From Chloroflexota bacterium (GTDB lineage: Bacteria > Chloroflexota > Anaerolineae > J036 > Brachytrichaceae): 37,004 bases of DNA. Location: assembly GCA_023488685.1 (NCBI GenBank), contig JAMDDR010000565.1, positions 1 through 37,004 of the forward strand, given 5' to 3'. The translations under genes and the position numbers were made by a program. Under the pieces are notes generated by a model, which had not been told where the DNA came from, did not search any database, and saw only the letters and a program-made list of their open reading frames with translations. This document shows, in pieces, positions 15,719 to 24,526 of the stretch; the stretch's first letter is position 1, and each line of letters begins with the position of its first letter.

Positions 15719-15749
15719 TATATACAGCTTCCAGTAACTGGAAAGTCAA
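15719..15749 (-). promoter_or_regulatory. MerR-type promoter/operator of the YPC ATPase gene
   Basis: Minus strand: -35 TTGACT (15744-15749), 19-bp spacer (15725-15743) containing TTCCAGTTACTGGAA, -10 TATATA (15719-15724). One base differs from the other two operators in the window. Leader of about 10 nt to the ATG at 15703. Confidence 0.88.
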
Positions 15750-15816
15750 GGGGCTGGTTCAGATTAATCCTAAACAGGGCCACGAAAGCTCATCGGGGAG
15801 GCAGGTCTTCGCAAGA

Positions 15817-16926
15817 CTAAGCGAGCGGGAGAGTGAATGTGAACGTGCTGCCCTGGCCGACACCGGGGCTGTCGGCCCAGATGCGCCCGCCATGGGCTTC
15901 CACCAGGTACTTGCTGATGGTGAGGCCGATGCCGCTGCCGCCACCAGCGCGCGAGCGTGATCGGTCCACCCGGTAAAAGCGTTCGAACAGGTGTGGAAGG
16001 TGCTCAGCGGAAATGCCAACGCCGGTGTCGTGCACCGCGATGAGCAGTTCCTGCGCTTCCATCCAAGCTTTTATCGTGACAAACCCGTTGGCGGGCGTGT
16101 ACTGCAGAGCATTGCCAAGCAGATTCATAAGCACCTGTGTGATGCGTGCGGTGTCGATGCGCACGGTTGGGAGTGTCGGGGGAATCTCCTCCTGCAGATG
16201 GACTCCCTTGTCTTCATATTGCATTTGGAGCCGATCTGCGGCGGTGCGGATCAAGGGGCCAGGGTCCACTGAGTGCAACTCAAGTGGAATCTGTCCGGCT
16301 TCGGCGCGCGACAACTCCTCCAGGTCGTGCACCAGCCGCTGTAAACGAGTGACTTCATGCTGCACGCTCAGGAACGTGGCTGGCTCGGCTGGCAGCACGC
16401 CGTCGACCAGCCCTTCCATCGTGCTGCGGATGCTGCTGAGGGGCTGGCGCAACTCGTGCGCGACATTGCCGAGGAGTTCCACCCGGCGCTGTTCGGTCTG
16501 CTCGATGGTCTCAGCCATTTGGTTGAAGGAGTGCGCCAGTACGCCGAGTTCATCCTCGCCAGGCATGTGGACGCGCTGGTGGTAATCGCCATTGGCAATT
16601 TGTTGGCTGGCATCGGTCATGGCCCGTACGGGTCCCACGATACGCCGCGCCGTGAAAATGCTTACGATGACAGCCGCAATCACGGCCGCGGCTGCCGCCA
16701 CAGCCAATACTTCGTTGACGGCGACGACGAAGTTGTCGCGTAGATCGCCCATCATGGCTGTGCCGCCCATCATGGACTGCATATCTGCCATGTGTCGATC
16801 AAGCGCAGTCGGCGCGTTCAGCACGGCTGTCACGGCAAGTACGGTGACGCCGACGACGATGATGACCAGGTAGGATAGAAACAATTTCCAGGCCAGCCGC
16901 TGGCGAAAGGGGGTGAATCGCTTCAT
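15817..16926 (-). CDS. Sensor histidine kinase with Met-rich periplasmic loop
   Basis: 369 aa. Two transmembrane segments (about 14-36 and 66-92) bracket a short extracytoplasmic loop DRHMADMQSMMGGTAMMGDL (about 43-62) with six Met and one His. HAMP follows (about 93-145). The HisKA box is AHELRQPLSSIRS with phospho-acceptor H157, and the HATPase_c N/G boxes are LMNLLGNALQYTP and DTGVGISAEHLPHLFERF. The Met cluster resembles the Cu(I)-binding ligand set used by periplasmic copper proteins, so I infer a CusS-like Cu(I)/Ag(I) sensor with an unusually short sensing loop. The gene overlaps the response regulator by 4 bp (ATGA) and is translated second. Confidence 0.93.
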   Translation of the reverse strand: MKRFTPFRQRLAWKLFLSYLVIIVVGVTVLAVTAVLNAPTALDRHMADMQSMMGGTAMMGDLRDNFVVAVNEVLAVAAAAAVIAAVIVSIFTARRIVGPVRAMTDASQQIANGDYHQRVHMPGEDELGVLAHSFNQMAETIEQTEQRRVELLGNVAHELRQPLSSIRSTMEGLVDGVLPAEPATFLSVQHEVTRLQRLVHDLEELSRAEAGQIPLELHSVDPGPLIRTAADRLQMQYEDKGVHLQEEIPPTLPTVRIDTARITQVLMNLLGNALQYTPANGFVTIKAWMEAQELLIAVHDTGVGISAEHLPHLFERFYRVDRSRSRAGGGSGIGLTISKYLVEAHGGRIWADSPGVGQGSTFTFTLPLA

Positions 16927-17621
16927 AGCGCCTCATCCTCGAAACGGTAGCCGGCGCCTCTGACCGTGGCAATCAGCGATGGGGTGGCAGGGTCGTCTTC
17001 CACTTTCTTGCGCAGGTGGCCAAGGTGGACGTCGACGATACGCTCGTCGCCATAGTAGTCGCTGCCCCACACCTGCTCGATCAGTTGCTCGCGGCTCAAC
17101 ACCCGCCCACGGTGTCGCGCCAGGGCATACAGCAGGTCAAACTCGATTGTGGTGAGGTCAACGAGGTTGTCATCCTTCCACACGTGCCGGGCGTCCGGGT
17201 CGATGCGCAAGCGGCGAAATGCCAGCGAAACGTCGCGGCGACTGCTGTCCCGCCCGCGGCGCAGCACGGCCTTGATGCGCGCCACCAACTCGCGTGGGCT
17301 GAAGGGCTTGGTCATGTAGTCGTCGGCTCCCATAGAAAGCCCGACGATCTTGTCCGTTTCTTCTGACCTGGCGGTGAGCATCAGGACATACACATCGGAT
17401 TCGCGGCGCAGTTGTTGCAGTACCTCAAGTCCGTCCATGCCCGGCAGCATCATGTCGAGCACGATCAGGTCGGGCTTGAATGCACGCGCTGTCTTCAACG
17501 CCGCAGGACCGTCGGCGGCAGTGTATACCGTGTAGCCCTCCCGCTCCAGGTAGGCTTTCACCGCGTTGAAGATGGACGGCTCGTCATCGACGACCAGGAT
17601 TCTTACGTTAGCCACAACCAT
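16923..17621 (-). CDS. OmpR-family response regulator
   Basis: 232 aa. Receiver domain with the acidic pocket D12/D13, phosphorylation site D56 (LIVLDMMLPGMDG), Thr/Ser switch in MLTARS, and K105 (DYMTKPF). C-terminal winged helix (about 135-228) with IEFDLLYALARHRGRVLSRE and the recognition region DVHLGHLRKKVEDD. It directly precedes and overlaps its kinase. Upstream lies a divergent lipoprotein gene, which may be one of its targets. No clear OmpR-type direct repeats could be picked in the 155-bp divergent gap. Confidence 0.95.
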   Translation of the reverse strand: MVVANVRILVVDDEPSIFNAVKAYLEREGYTVYTAADGPAALKTARAFKPDLIVLDMMLPGMDGLEVLQQLRRESDVYVLMLTARSEETDKIVGLSMGADDYMTKPFSPRELVARIKAVLRRGRDSSRRDVSLAFRRLRIDPDARHVWKDDNLVDLTTIEFDLLYALARHRGRVLSREQLIEQVWGSDYYGDERIVDVHLGHLRKKVEDDPATPSLIATVRGAGYRFEDEAL

Positions 17622-17776
17622 TACCTTTGCCGCTCATGGTACCACCCGAAAGGCTATGAGCAACGACGAATAACGACAACTGTCGAGGAACCATTGAGCA
17701 GCACCTGGCGTCCACTGATTATGAAGGATGTCTGCCTGAATGACTCGAATGAGCCGGGTGGATAAGGAGGTGTTGT

Positions 17777-18367
17777 ATGTGTTGTGTGAATTGTGTGTAT
17801 AGTGTGAAGAGGGGATCTATGTTGATCGTCTCCGTCGTTGTTTCCGCAGTATTGTTGGCCGGATGTGGTTCTGCAGCGCCGGCTGGCACATCGAGTGTCA
17901 CGGCGGTGGCCGGCGTGACTGCGACGCAGTCAGCGACCACGCCCGCAGAAGCCATGCCAGAGATAGCCACTTCAGCAGCAACTGTAACAGTGCCCGCTAC
18001 GCCGGTGGCCTCACATGGCGAGCCGGTGAGTGACTACGTCAGCTTTGTGGACGCACTCCGGGTCAGGGGTATCACGGTTAAGCCAGCAGGCGATGTTTCG
18101 CATGAATTCTTCGCCGTCGCGGGTCAGGTGTTGAACGTGCCAGGAGGTGATATTCAAGTCTTTGAGTATGCTGATGAGGCGGCCGCCCAGCAGGACGCCC
18201 AAAAGGTCGGCCCGGACGGGAGCGCGATCGGCACGTCGATGGTCACCTGGGTCGCCTCTCCACACTTCTATCGGGTAGGCAAGCTCATCGTGCTGTACGT
18301 GGGGAATGATGCCCGCGTGACGTCCGCCCTGGAGATCCTGCTGGGTAAGCAGTTCGCTGGCAGGTAA
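17777..18367 (+). CDS. Lipoprotein of unknown function
   Basis: 196 aa. Signal peptide with lipobox LLAGC (acylated Cys about 31), then a Thr/Ala/Pro-rich linker to about residue 75, then a compact alpha/beta domain (about 80-196): YVSFVDALRVRGITVKPAGD, GDIQVFEYADEAAAQQDAQK and HFYRVGKLIVLYVGND. The middle resembles small periplasmic domains often annotated hypothetical in Chloroflexota; I do not recognise a function. AAGGAGGTG just upstream of the ATG is a very strong ribosome-binding site. It is divergent from the two-component system. A 9-bp hairpin follows 33 bp after the stop. Confidence 0.75.
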   Translation: MCCVNCVYSVKRGSMLIVSVVVSAVLLAGCGSAAPAGTSSVTAVAGVTATQSATTPAEAMPEIATSAATVTVPATPVASHGEPVSDYVSFVDALRVRGITVKPAGDVSHEFFAVAGQVLNVPGGDIQVFEYADEAAAQQDAQKVGPDGSAIGTSMVTWVASPHFYRVGKLIVLYVGNDARVTSALEILLGKQFAGR

Positions 18368-18400
18368 CAGTCGCGGATTCAACGTAGCGAGCTGGGCGGT

Positions 18401-18422
18401 GCTCTGCATAATCATGCAGAGC
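18401..18422 (+). terminator. Hairpin downstream of the lipoprotein gene
   Basis: GCTCTGCAT-AATC-ATGCAGAGC, a perfect 9-4-9 inverted repeat. No full U-tract follows (ATCTCTGCTTGT), so it is a candidate terminator or regulatory stem. Confidence 0.5.
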
Positions 18423-18432
18423 ATCTCTGCTT

Positions 18433-18446
18433 GTGATGATCATCAC
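18433..18446. promoter_or_regulatory. Perfect palindrome GTGATGATCATCAC
   Basis: A 14-bp perfect palindrome followed by TGTGATGACC, upstream of the methyltransferase gene. Possible regulator site; the cognate protein is unknown. Confidence 0.4.
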
Positions 18447-18466
18447 TGTGATGACCGTCAGACCGT

Positions 18467-18482
18467 CAGGCAGAATAGCCTG
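18467..18482. promoter_or_regulatory. Palindrome CAGGCA-GAAT-AGCCTG (family site E)
   Basis: Matches the CAGGCA/TGCCTG form at 26033 except for one base. It sits 76 bp before the methyltransferase start. It is a weaker member of the TAGGCA-N4-TGCCTA set. Confidence 0.45.
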
Positions 18483-18557
18483 CTCAACATGCGCAAAATG
18501 ACGCTGGCGCTGCAAGCCCATCTCCTGTAGCGTTGCATGCTGGAGGATAGACAAGTG

Positions 18558-19223
18558 ATGGTACCAGGCAAGGAATGGCAGGTGAGTCAGGTCGACCACA
18601 GGCTGACCGCAGTGACACGCGCGCGGTATCAGCGTCTGTCACGCTTCTATGATGTGATGGAGGCGCGGAGTGAGAAGCGCTTCAGCCTGTGGCGTAGGAA
18701 GTTGTGGGAGATGGCGCGTGGCCCGCACATCCTGGAGGTTGGTGTCGGCACAGGCAAAAACATGCCTTATTGGCCCAGCGACGCACAGATGACCGCCATC
18801 GATCTGACGCCCGGCATGCTGGAGATTGCGCAACGGCATGCCCAAACACTGGACGTCTCCGCCGATTTAAGGGTGGGCGATATCCAGGCGCTTGACTTCC
18901 CAGACGCCAGTTTCAACACCGTTGTGGGAACGTTTGTCTTCTGCTCCGTGCCGGATGCCGTGCTTGGCTTACGCGAGTTGCGGCGCGTGCTGCAACCAGA
19001 GGGGCAGGTGTTGTTACTGGAGCATGTGCGCTCGGCGAACCGTGTCTTGGGCGCGTTGATGGATATTCTTAATCCACTGGTCGTGCGCGTCATGGGTGCG
19101 AACATTAACCGCCACACCGCGAAGAACGTGCGAATCGCCGGTTTGCAGATCGAACGGGTGGAAGACCTGGATCATGTAGGTATCTTTAAGCTGATCGTGG
19201 CTCGGCGCGGCGCCCAGGCCTAG
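18558..19223 (+). CDS. Class I SAM-dependent methyltransferase (UbiE/PEMT-like)
   Basis: 221 aa. Rossmann methyltransferase with motif I ILEVGVGTGKN, motif II region MTAIDLTPGMLEIAQ, motif III FVFCSVPDAVLGLRELRRVL and post-motif EGQVLLLEHVRS. The segment LMDILNPLVVRVMGANINR is typical of UbiE-like or phosphatidylethanolamine-type methyltransferases. ATG 18558 (or GTG 18555) is preferred because GGAGG (18542-18546) is correctly spaced, while an in-frame ATG at 18537 lies upstream of it. The substrate is unknown. The next gene converges on it. Homologues of this kind often sit near copper ATPases in related genomes, as remembered rather than checked. Confidence 0.85.
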   Translation: MVPGKEWQVSQVDHRLTAVTRARYQRLSRFYDVMEARSEKRFSLWRRKLWEMARGPHILEVGVGTGKNMPYWPSDAQMTAIDLTPGMLEIAQRHAQTLDVSADLRVGDIQALDFPDASFNTVVGTFVFCSVPDAVLGLRELRRVLQPEGQVLLLEHVRSANRVLGALMDILNPLVVRVMGANINRHTAKNVRIAGLQIERVEDLDHVGIFKLIVARRGAQA

Positions 19224-19247
19224 GGCGTCGCGCCAGTCGCTCGTCCA

Positions 19248-20252
19248 TCAGATTTCCCAATCTGAGTGCGGAATGAACTTGTGCGCCTGGTCAAGTGCCT
19301 GGTTGGTCTTGGTGATGGAGGCCGTCGCGTCCGTTTCGTTGCCCATCAATGCCCGTATCGCATCAATCGTCTCCACAATGACGGTGGCCGGATCATACAC
19401 TTCGTATGTGTAGAAGAGGTCCCTCCCGGAGATCGCCACGCTTTCCACCCACAGTCCAACGTCCCACATGCGCTCACGCGGTTGGCACGGGCGGTTGAGC
19501 ACCGTCACCCGGTCGGCCTTGTTCAGGAATATCACCCGCGGTGCATGCTCGAACACGTCCAGAACTTCCTCCCTCTCGACCGGGCGGGTGAGTTCCACAT
19601 TCCATGTGTGCAGTTGGCATGTGCTGTGTGCGGCGCCCACCGAGGTCGTTACTACATCGACGTCACAGAGGACGGTCTGCGCATCGCAGCCTTCGCGCGA
19701 GAAGACGATTGCAGGGACGTCCACCTCGCGTTGCAATGCACATTGGGCAGCCGCATGGCCGATCAGCGTGCCACGCGCCTTCTTCAGCAACCCAGCGTAC
19801 TGCAGCGCGCCCAACGTTCGGACGATGGCTGTGCTTGCGCTTGATATCACCTGCGTCCGGTCACGCCCCAGTGCCGTGCCATAATTAGCCTGTGCCACGA
19901 ACGAGTGGCCTGCCAGGCTGTAGTGGGTGTTTGACTGATACACCACTTTGACCCCGGCGCTTCGGTATTCCATCCAGGCAGGTGAGTTTACATTCACGGC
20001 TGTAACGTCCGCAACGATGTCTGCTTGACGAAGCAGGCCGGGTAGGTCTCCGGCAACTGGAATGCCCTTTGCCTCGGGAGTGGATGCGAACACGTTATAA
20101 CCCTTGGCGATAGCGGCTTTGGCCTGGGTGGCGCATTCGTTCTCGGCAACGCCGACGAGTTCCATATCCTCCTGGGCCGCGACAGCATCACTGATGTATT
20201 GGCCGACGAGGTCATAACCGTTGACGGCCACACGAACTTTCGAGATAGACAT
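19248..20252 (-). CDS. Type II GAPDH homologue lacking the catalytic cysteine
   Basis: 334 aa. The N-terminal Rossmann domain VRVAVNGYDLVGQYISDAVA and the overall pattern QANYGTALGRDRTQVIS follow archaeal type II glyceraldehyde-3-phosphate dehydrogenases. In those enzymes the active site reads SCNTTG. Here the equivalent is SSAST (137-141), with Ser at 138 in place of the nucleophilic Cys and Ala in place of Asn. The phosphate-binding RRGADP segment is also replaced (IGHAAAQCALQRE). So glycolytic activity is unlikely. It could be a repurposed NAD(P)-binding oxidoreductase or a binding protein. The start at 20252 has GGAGG 5 nt upstream; an upstream ATG at 20285 is in frame but is less likely. 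It lies behind CopA, cupredoxin and a methyltransferase on the same strand. Confidence 0.82.
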   Translation of the reverse strand: MSISKVRVAVNGYDLVGQYISDAVAAQEDMELVGVAENECATQAKAAIAKGYNVFASTPEAKGIPVAGDLPGLLRQADIVADVTAVNVNSPAWMEYRSAGVKVVYQSNTHYSLAGHSFVAQANYGTALGRDRTQVISSASTAIVRTLGALQYAGLLKKARGTLIGHAAAQCALQREVDVPAIVFSREGCDAQTVLCDVDVVTTSVGAAHSTCQLHTWNVELTRPVEREEVLDVFEHAPRVIFLNKADRVTVLNRPCQPRERMWDVGLWVESVAISGRDLFYTYEVYDPATVIVETIDAIRALMGNETDATASITKTNQALDQAHKFIPHSDWEI

Positions 20253-20454
20253 ATCCACCTCCGCCAGGTCAGACTTGGCTGGCATGGGTTAGCAAAACAC
20301 GGTGCAACGTCAGCACAACCTCAATCGGACACCCGTCTGAGCACAAGCGCTATATGGCGGGTGGTTCCTCAAGCAATTTGGCGGGGAATCATCGGCACCC
20401 GTGATGGTAAGGCGAAGAGAACGGTAGCGCCTGGTAAACGGTTCTATTTTCACT

Positions 20455-21300
20455 TCACATACTCGTGGCTGGTTTTTCTACGATGACCAGCGCTAAATCG
20501 CCCAACGGCCCGGCATACCGCTCCACGGAAACGACCCCTGGAAACCGGCGAATGTCATCTTCTCGCACCAGGTGAGCACCAATAACGGGATAGACCCAGT
20601 TGAGTAGCCGGCTCCACCAGGAATCGGTTTTGGCTTCCAAGAGCAAAACCATTTGGCCGCCCGGCGCTAACTGCTCCCACGCCTTTTGGGCCACATGGGC
20701 CGGGTTGGGCAGGTGCTCGAAGGCCCAGGTCGAGATGATCAAATCAAATGGACCATCGGGCAGGGGGTCTGTGATGAGGTTAAGCTGCCGGAACTGCACG
20801 CCGGACCAGTTTCCATAGCGTGCCCTGGCCTGAGCCAGCATGGCTTTGGTCAGGTCCACACCAGTATAAGCGCCGAAGGGCAGATTCATCAAGATCAGCC
20901 GGGCCAGGTTTGCGCCTACCCCACTGCCCAGGTCGAGTACACGTCCACCTTCCGGTAGATATTGACGCAACGCTCGGTCGAAGGCTTGGTGTGCCTGGGG
21001 ATAGAACCATTGGCGATAGCCAGGGTCAATGGCAGTGTAAACGCCGGCCACGGTCTGGTACACCGTCTGTACGTCCAGGGGCGCCTGGCGCAACACTGCC
21101 AGCCCCAGCGCAGCTTCGGCTGCTCCACCCGAACGCACTTTCCAGCCAGGCAAACTGGCAATCCAATCGATGGCTTGACGATAACGGCTGGAGCGGCTTC
21201 CAAAGCGGAACAAGCGCACGTATCCCCTTCCAAAGAGTAGAGCAAGCAGACCATCGATTAGAAAATAAATGCCCAGCGCGCGTAACAGTTTGGTTTTCAT
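20455..21300 (-). CDS. Membrane-tethered class I SAM-dependent methyltransferase
   Basis: 281 aa. N-terminal hydrophobic segment (about 7-25) and a second weak hydrophobic stretch (about 58-75), then a Rossmann methyltransferase: motif I RVLDLGSGVGANLARL, TGVDLTKAMLAQARARYG, then FDLIISTWAFEHLPNP and GGQMVLLLEAKT. AAGGAGTC before the ATG. Third gene of a minus-strand series after CopA and cupredoxin; the gap to cupredoxin is 108 bp. Substrate unknown. The N-terminal membrane region suggests lipid or quinone substrates. Confidence 0.85.
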   Translation of the reverse strand: MKTKLLRALGIYFLIDGLLALLFGRGYVRLFRFGSRSSRYRQAIDWIASLPGWKVRSGGAAEAALGLAVLRQAPLDVQTVYQTVAGVYTAIDPGYRQWFYPQAHQAFDRALRQYLPEGGRVLDLGSGVGANLARLILMNLPFGAYTGVDLTKAMLAQARARYGNWSGVQFRQLNLITDPLPDGPFDLIISTWAFEHLPNPAHVAQKAWEQLAPGGQMVLLLEAKTDSWWSRLLNWVYPVIGAHLVREDDIRRFPGVVSVERYAGPLGDLALVIVEKPATSM

Positions 21301-21408
21301 TGCAGACTCCTTCGGATGGTCCTTTTCTCTATTGGGAAAATGGAGTGGGCAGGCCGGACTATCCTCTTGTCAGACATGAATAACCCGGAACCAAAGCCGA
21401 TCCTAACC

Positions 21409-21786
21409 CTATTCGACGATAAGCTTCCCTCGCAGCATGCCCATCTCGCACTGGAACTCGAATTCGCCAGCCCGATCGGGCAGAAACTCCACGGATACCG
21501 TTTCGCCCTCGGGCAGCGTAACGCTCTTTCGGAAATCCGGGATGAGCAACTTTTCCGAACACGCGGCCGACTCGGTTCGCACGAAATTCAACCGTACCGG
21601 CTTGCCGTGCTCGACCACGATGACGTCCGGCGTGTAGCCACCTTTCACCAGCACCATTGCCTCCTGATACCCGCCGCTCGTTACCGCAGCTCTAGCGCCC
21701 GGCTTCTTGACCAACCAAAAGAACCACACGATGAAACCGATCACGGCCAGGCCGATCAACGTTACGATTAGTTTGTCAACGCTCAT
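21409..21786 (-). CDS. Membrane-anchored cupredoxin-domain protein
   Basis: 125 aa. N-terminal transmembrane segment (about 6-26), then a cupredoxin fold (about 45-125) with YTPDVIVVEHGKPVRLNFVR and the C-terminal metal loop FQCEMGMLRGKL (C113, M115, M117). An additional Cys (C76) lies in TESAACSEKL. No canonical second His of type 1 copper sites is obvious, so the geometry may be non-blue, binding Cu(I) via Cys/Met. AAGGAGAGG ribosome-binding site. It follows CopA by 66 bp, suggesting it receives copper exported by CopA. Confidence 0.87.
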   Translation of the reverse strand: MSVDKLIVTLIGLAVIGFIVWFFWLVKKPGARAAVTSGGYQEAMVLVKGGYTPDVIVVEHGKPVRLNFVRTESAACSEKLLIPDFRKSVTLPEGETVSVEFLPDRAGEFEFQCEMGMLRGKLIVE

Positions 21787-21852
21787 GGTGCCCTCTCCTT
21801 CTTCATACAGAACTTGGTCTTTGGCTCACTTTGACTCAGTCGACGTATCTCG

Positions 21853-24363
21853 TCAGTGCGCCGGCCTGAACCTCTTCAGCCGATTGGCATTGCTGATGAC
21901 CGTAACACTGCTGAAGGACATCGCCAGCGCCGCCAGCAACGGCGAGAGCAGTAGCCCGACGAACGGGTACAGCACGCCCAATGCGATAGGGAGCCCAGCC
22001 GTGTTGTAGATGAATGCGCCGAACAGGTTCTGGTAGACGTTGCGCATGGTCGCCCGGCTGATTTGGATGGCGGTCACCACGCCCACCAGGCTCCCCCTGA
22101 TAAGCGTGATATCCGAGGCCTCGATGGCGACATCCGTGCCCGTGCCGATGGCCATACCGATATCGGCCTGTGCGAGCGCCGGCGCGTCATTGATGCCGTC
22201 GCCCACCATCGCCACCTTCTTGCCTTCCAACTGCAACTTCTGCACGTTAAAGGCTTTGTCCTGGGGCAGCACTTCGGCCAGCACACGATCCACACCGACC
22301 TGCCGGGCGATGGCTTTGGCCGTGCGTTCGTTGTCGCCGGTGATCATCACCACCTCCAGGCCGAGCGCCTTCATCGCGGCAATTGCGCTGCGTGAATCCT
22401 CTTTGACTGTGTCTGCCACCGCAAGGATGCCCGCGGCCTGCCCGTCGATGGCGATGTACATCGGCGTCTTGCCGCCGTCGGCCAGTGTTCTGGATTGCTG
22501 TTCCAGCGTGTGGCCCGAATCCAGGCTGGCAGCCGCGAGGTTGATGCCTTCGCTATTCATCAGTTTCGCATTACCGATGAGCACGAGGTGGCCATCGACC
22601 TGGGCTGACACGCCGTGGCCAGGAATCGCCTCAAATGACTGTACATCGCTGAGCGCCACTCCGCGCGCCTGTGCGCCCTCGACGATGGCTTGCGCCAGTG
22701 GGTGCTCCGATGACTTCTCGACCGAAGCGGCCAGGCGGAGCACGTCGTTCTCGCTATGCCCCGGCATGAGAGCCACGTCGGTCAGCGATGGTTTGCCGAG
22801 CGTGATCGTGCCGGTCTTGTCCAGAACGACGGTGTTGAGCTTCTCGGCTGCCTGTAGTGCGTCGCCGGACCGAATCAGGATGCCATTTTGAGCGCCGAGG
22901 CCGATGCCGGTCGTGAGGCTCATGGGGGTGGCCATGCCCAGGGCGCATGGGCAAGCGATGATCAGCGTCGTGACGCCCACGATTAACGCATACGCCAGCG
23001 CCGGGTCCGGGCCGAAGTCATACCAGGTCACAAAACCAATAATTGCCAGGATCATCACGGCCGGTGTGAAGTAGGCTGACACGCGGTCGACGATCCGCTG
23101 GATGGGCACCTTGCTGCCTTGCGCGTCCTGTACCAAACGGATAATGTTAGCGAGTGCGGTATCCTTGCCGACTTTCGTCGCGCGGAACTTGAACGTGCCA
23201 GTCTTGTTGATCGTCGCGCCGATCACCTCGTCCCCCAACTTTTTGGATACGGGCAGTGACTCGCCGGTGATCATCGACTCATCGACAGCCGACTGGCCTT
23301 CGATGACGCTGCCGTCCACCGGAACTTTCTCACCAGGGCGCACGATCACCACGTCATTCACCAGCACTTCTTCGACGGCGATATCCAGCTCCTGGCCGCT
23401 GCGCAGCACGCGCGCTGTCCTGGCTTGCAAGCCGATCAGTTTCCTGATCGCCTCGGAGGTGCGGCCCTTCGCCTTCAGTTCCATGGCCAGCCCCAGCACG
23501 ACGAGCGCCGTGACCACCACTGTTACGTCGTAGTACACGTCCGTGAATTCCACTGACGGGAAGATCTGCGGTATGAGCAGAGCAATGGTGGAGTAAATCC
23601 ATGCCACCCCGGTGCCGAGGGCGATCAGGGTGTGCATGTTGGCCGAACGGTGTTTCAGGCCCTGCCACATGCCCACGAAGAACTGACCGCCGGAATAGAA
23701 CAGCACGGCGAAGCTCGCCACGCCCATGGCGTACCATACGTAGCGCAGGTTGTCGCTGCCGCGCGGGAAGAGGTCGCGCAGAACCGGGAAGAGCCATGGG
23801 TAAGACAGGATCATCGTCGGCACCCCAACGGCCGCCGCAAACCACCACTTGCGCAGCAGCGAACGGTATTCCTTCTCGTTCGCTTGCGCCTCCTTGTCCA
23901 TCTCGGGCTCGGAGGCTTCGGCGGCCCTGGTTGCCTGGTACGGTCCCGCGCTCTCGACAGCCCGGGTCAGCAGACTTAGATCGCCCAGCGTCGTGGAGCA
24001 CTCAACCTTCGCCTCGTTCGTCGCGGCGTTCATGCTCGCGTCGAATACGCCGGGAACGGACTTCAGGGCGTCCTCGATTCTGCTGGCGCATTCGGCGCAG
24101 TACAGGCCGTTGATTTTCAGGCGCACGCTCTGGCCATCGGGTGAATAACCGGCGCCACGCACAGCTTCGAGCACGTCACCCACTTGCACACGGGCCGGGT
24201 CATACTCGACAACAAGACGACCGGGGCGCACGTTGACATGGGCCGCACGCACGCCCGGAACGGCGCGCACGACCTGGGCGAGTGCCGGTCCGCCGGAACG
24301 CGTGAGGTCACGAATGGGGACCTCCACTCTCGAAAGGTTGTCGGAATATCTCTCCCTAACCAT
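21853..24363 (-). CDS. copA: Cu+-exporting P1B-1 ATPase
   Basis: 836 aa. The first HMA-like domain (about 11-75) lacks the CxxC ([13 protein letters not shown] replaces the motif). The second (about 79-140) has C89 and C92 in YCAECA. Then the actuator TGES (367-370), the membrane site [12 protein letters not shown] (C471, C473), and catalytic D515 in DKTGTI. P1B-1 signatures are present in the last helices, [11 protein letters not shown] and [17 protein letters not shown]. That supports Cu(I) export. I chose ATG 24363 (MVRERYSDN) because AAGGGAG lies 8 nt upstream; the longer in-frame start is not supported by a ribosome-binding site. Cupredoxin follows. A half-conserved TAGGCA palindrome lies about 127 bp upstream. 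Confidence 0.95.
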   Translation of the reverse strand: MVRERYSDNLSRVEVPIRDLTRSGGPALAQVVRAVPGVRAAHVNVRPGRLVVEYDPARVQVGDVLEAVRGAGYSPDGQSVRLKINGLYCAECASRIEDALKSVPGVFDASMNAATNEAKVECSTTLGDLSLLTRAVESAGPYQATRAAEASEPEMDKEAQANEKEYRSLLRKWWFAAAVGVPTMILSYPWLFPVLRDLFPRGSDNLRYVWYAMGVASFAVLFYSGGQFFVGMWQGLKHRSANMHTLIALGTGVAWIYSTIALLIPQIFPSVEFTDVYYDVTVVVTALVVLGLAMELKAKGRTSEAIRKLIGLQARTARVLRSGQELDIAVEEVLVNDVVIVRPGEKVPVDGSVIEGQSAVDESMITGESLPVSKKLGDEVIGATINKTGTFKFRATKVGKDTALANIIRLVQDAQGSKVPIQRIVDRVSAYFTPAVMILAIIGFVTWYDFGPDPALAYALIVGVTTLIIACPCALGMATPMSLTTGIGLGAQNGILIRSGDALQAAEKLNTVVLDKTGTITLGKPSLTDVALMPGHSENDVLRLAASVEKSSEHPLAQAIVEGAQARGVALSDVQSFEAIPGHGVSAQVDGHLVLIGNAKLMNSEGINLAAASLDSGHTLEQQSRTLADGGKTPMYIAIDGQAAGILAVADTVKEDSRSAIAAMKALGLEVVMITGDNERTAKAIARQVGVDRVLAEVLPQDKAFNVQKLQLEGKKVAMVGDGINDAPALAQADIGMAIGTGTDVAIEASDITLIRGSLVGVVTAIQISRATMRNVYQNLFGAFIYNTAGLPIALGVLYPFVGLLLSPLLAALAMSFSSVTVISNANRLKRFRPAH

Positions 24364-24489
24364 CTCAATGCTCCCTTGCGGATGAGACGATCTGGCGACG
24401 TACCAGACGCTCAACCCTATGCGGATCGGATTGAGATCAGGTTAACAGTCCGTGTGCAATTTGGGTAGCGCTAAGTAGCGGGGATGGCG

Positions 24490-24507
24490 GTAGGCATTAT
24501 TACGTGT
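24490..24507. promoter_or_regulatory. Degenerate palindrome GTAGGCA-TTAT-TACGTGT (family site B)
   Basis: The left arm and spacer are identical to site A (3579), while the right arm matches at 3 of 7 positions. A direct repeat of GTATAACG overlaps its right side (24506-24520). It lies upstream of copA on the minus strand. Confidence 0.4.
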
Positions 24508-24526
24508 ATAACGTATAACGATGTTT

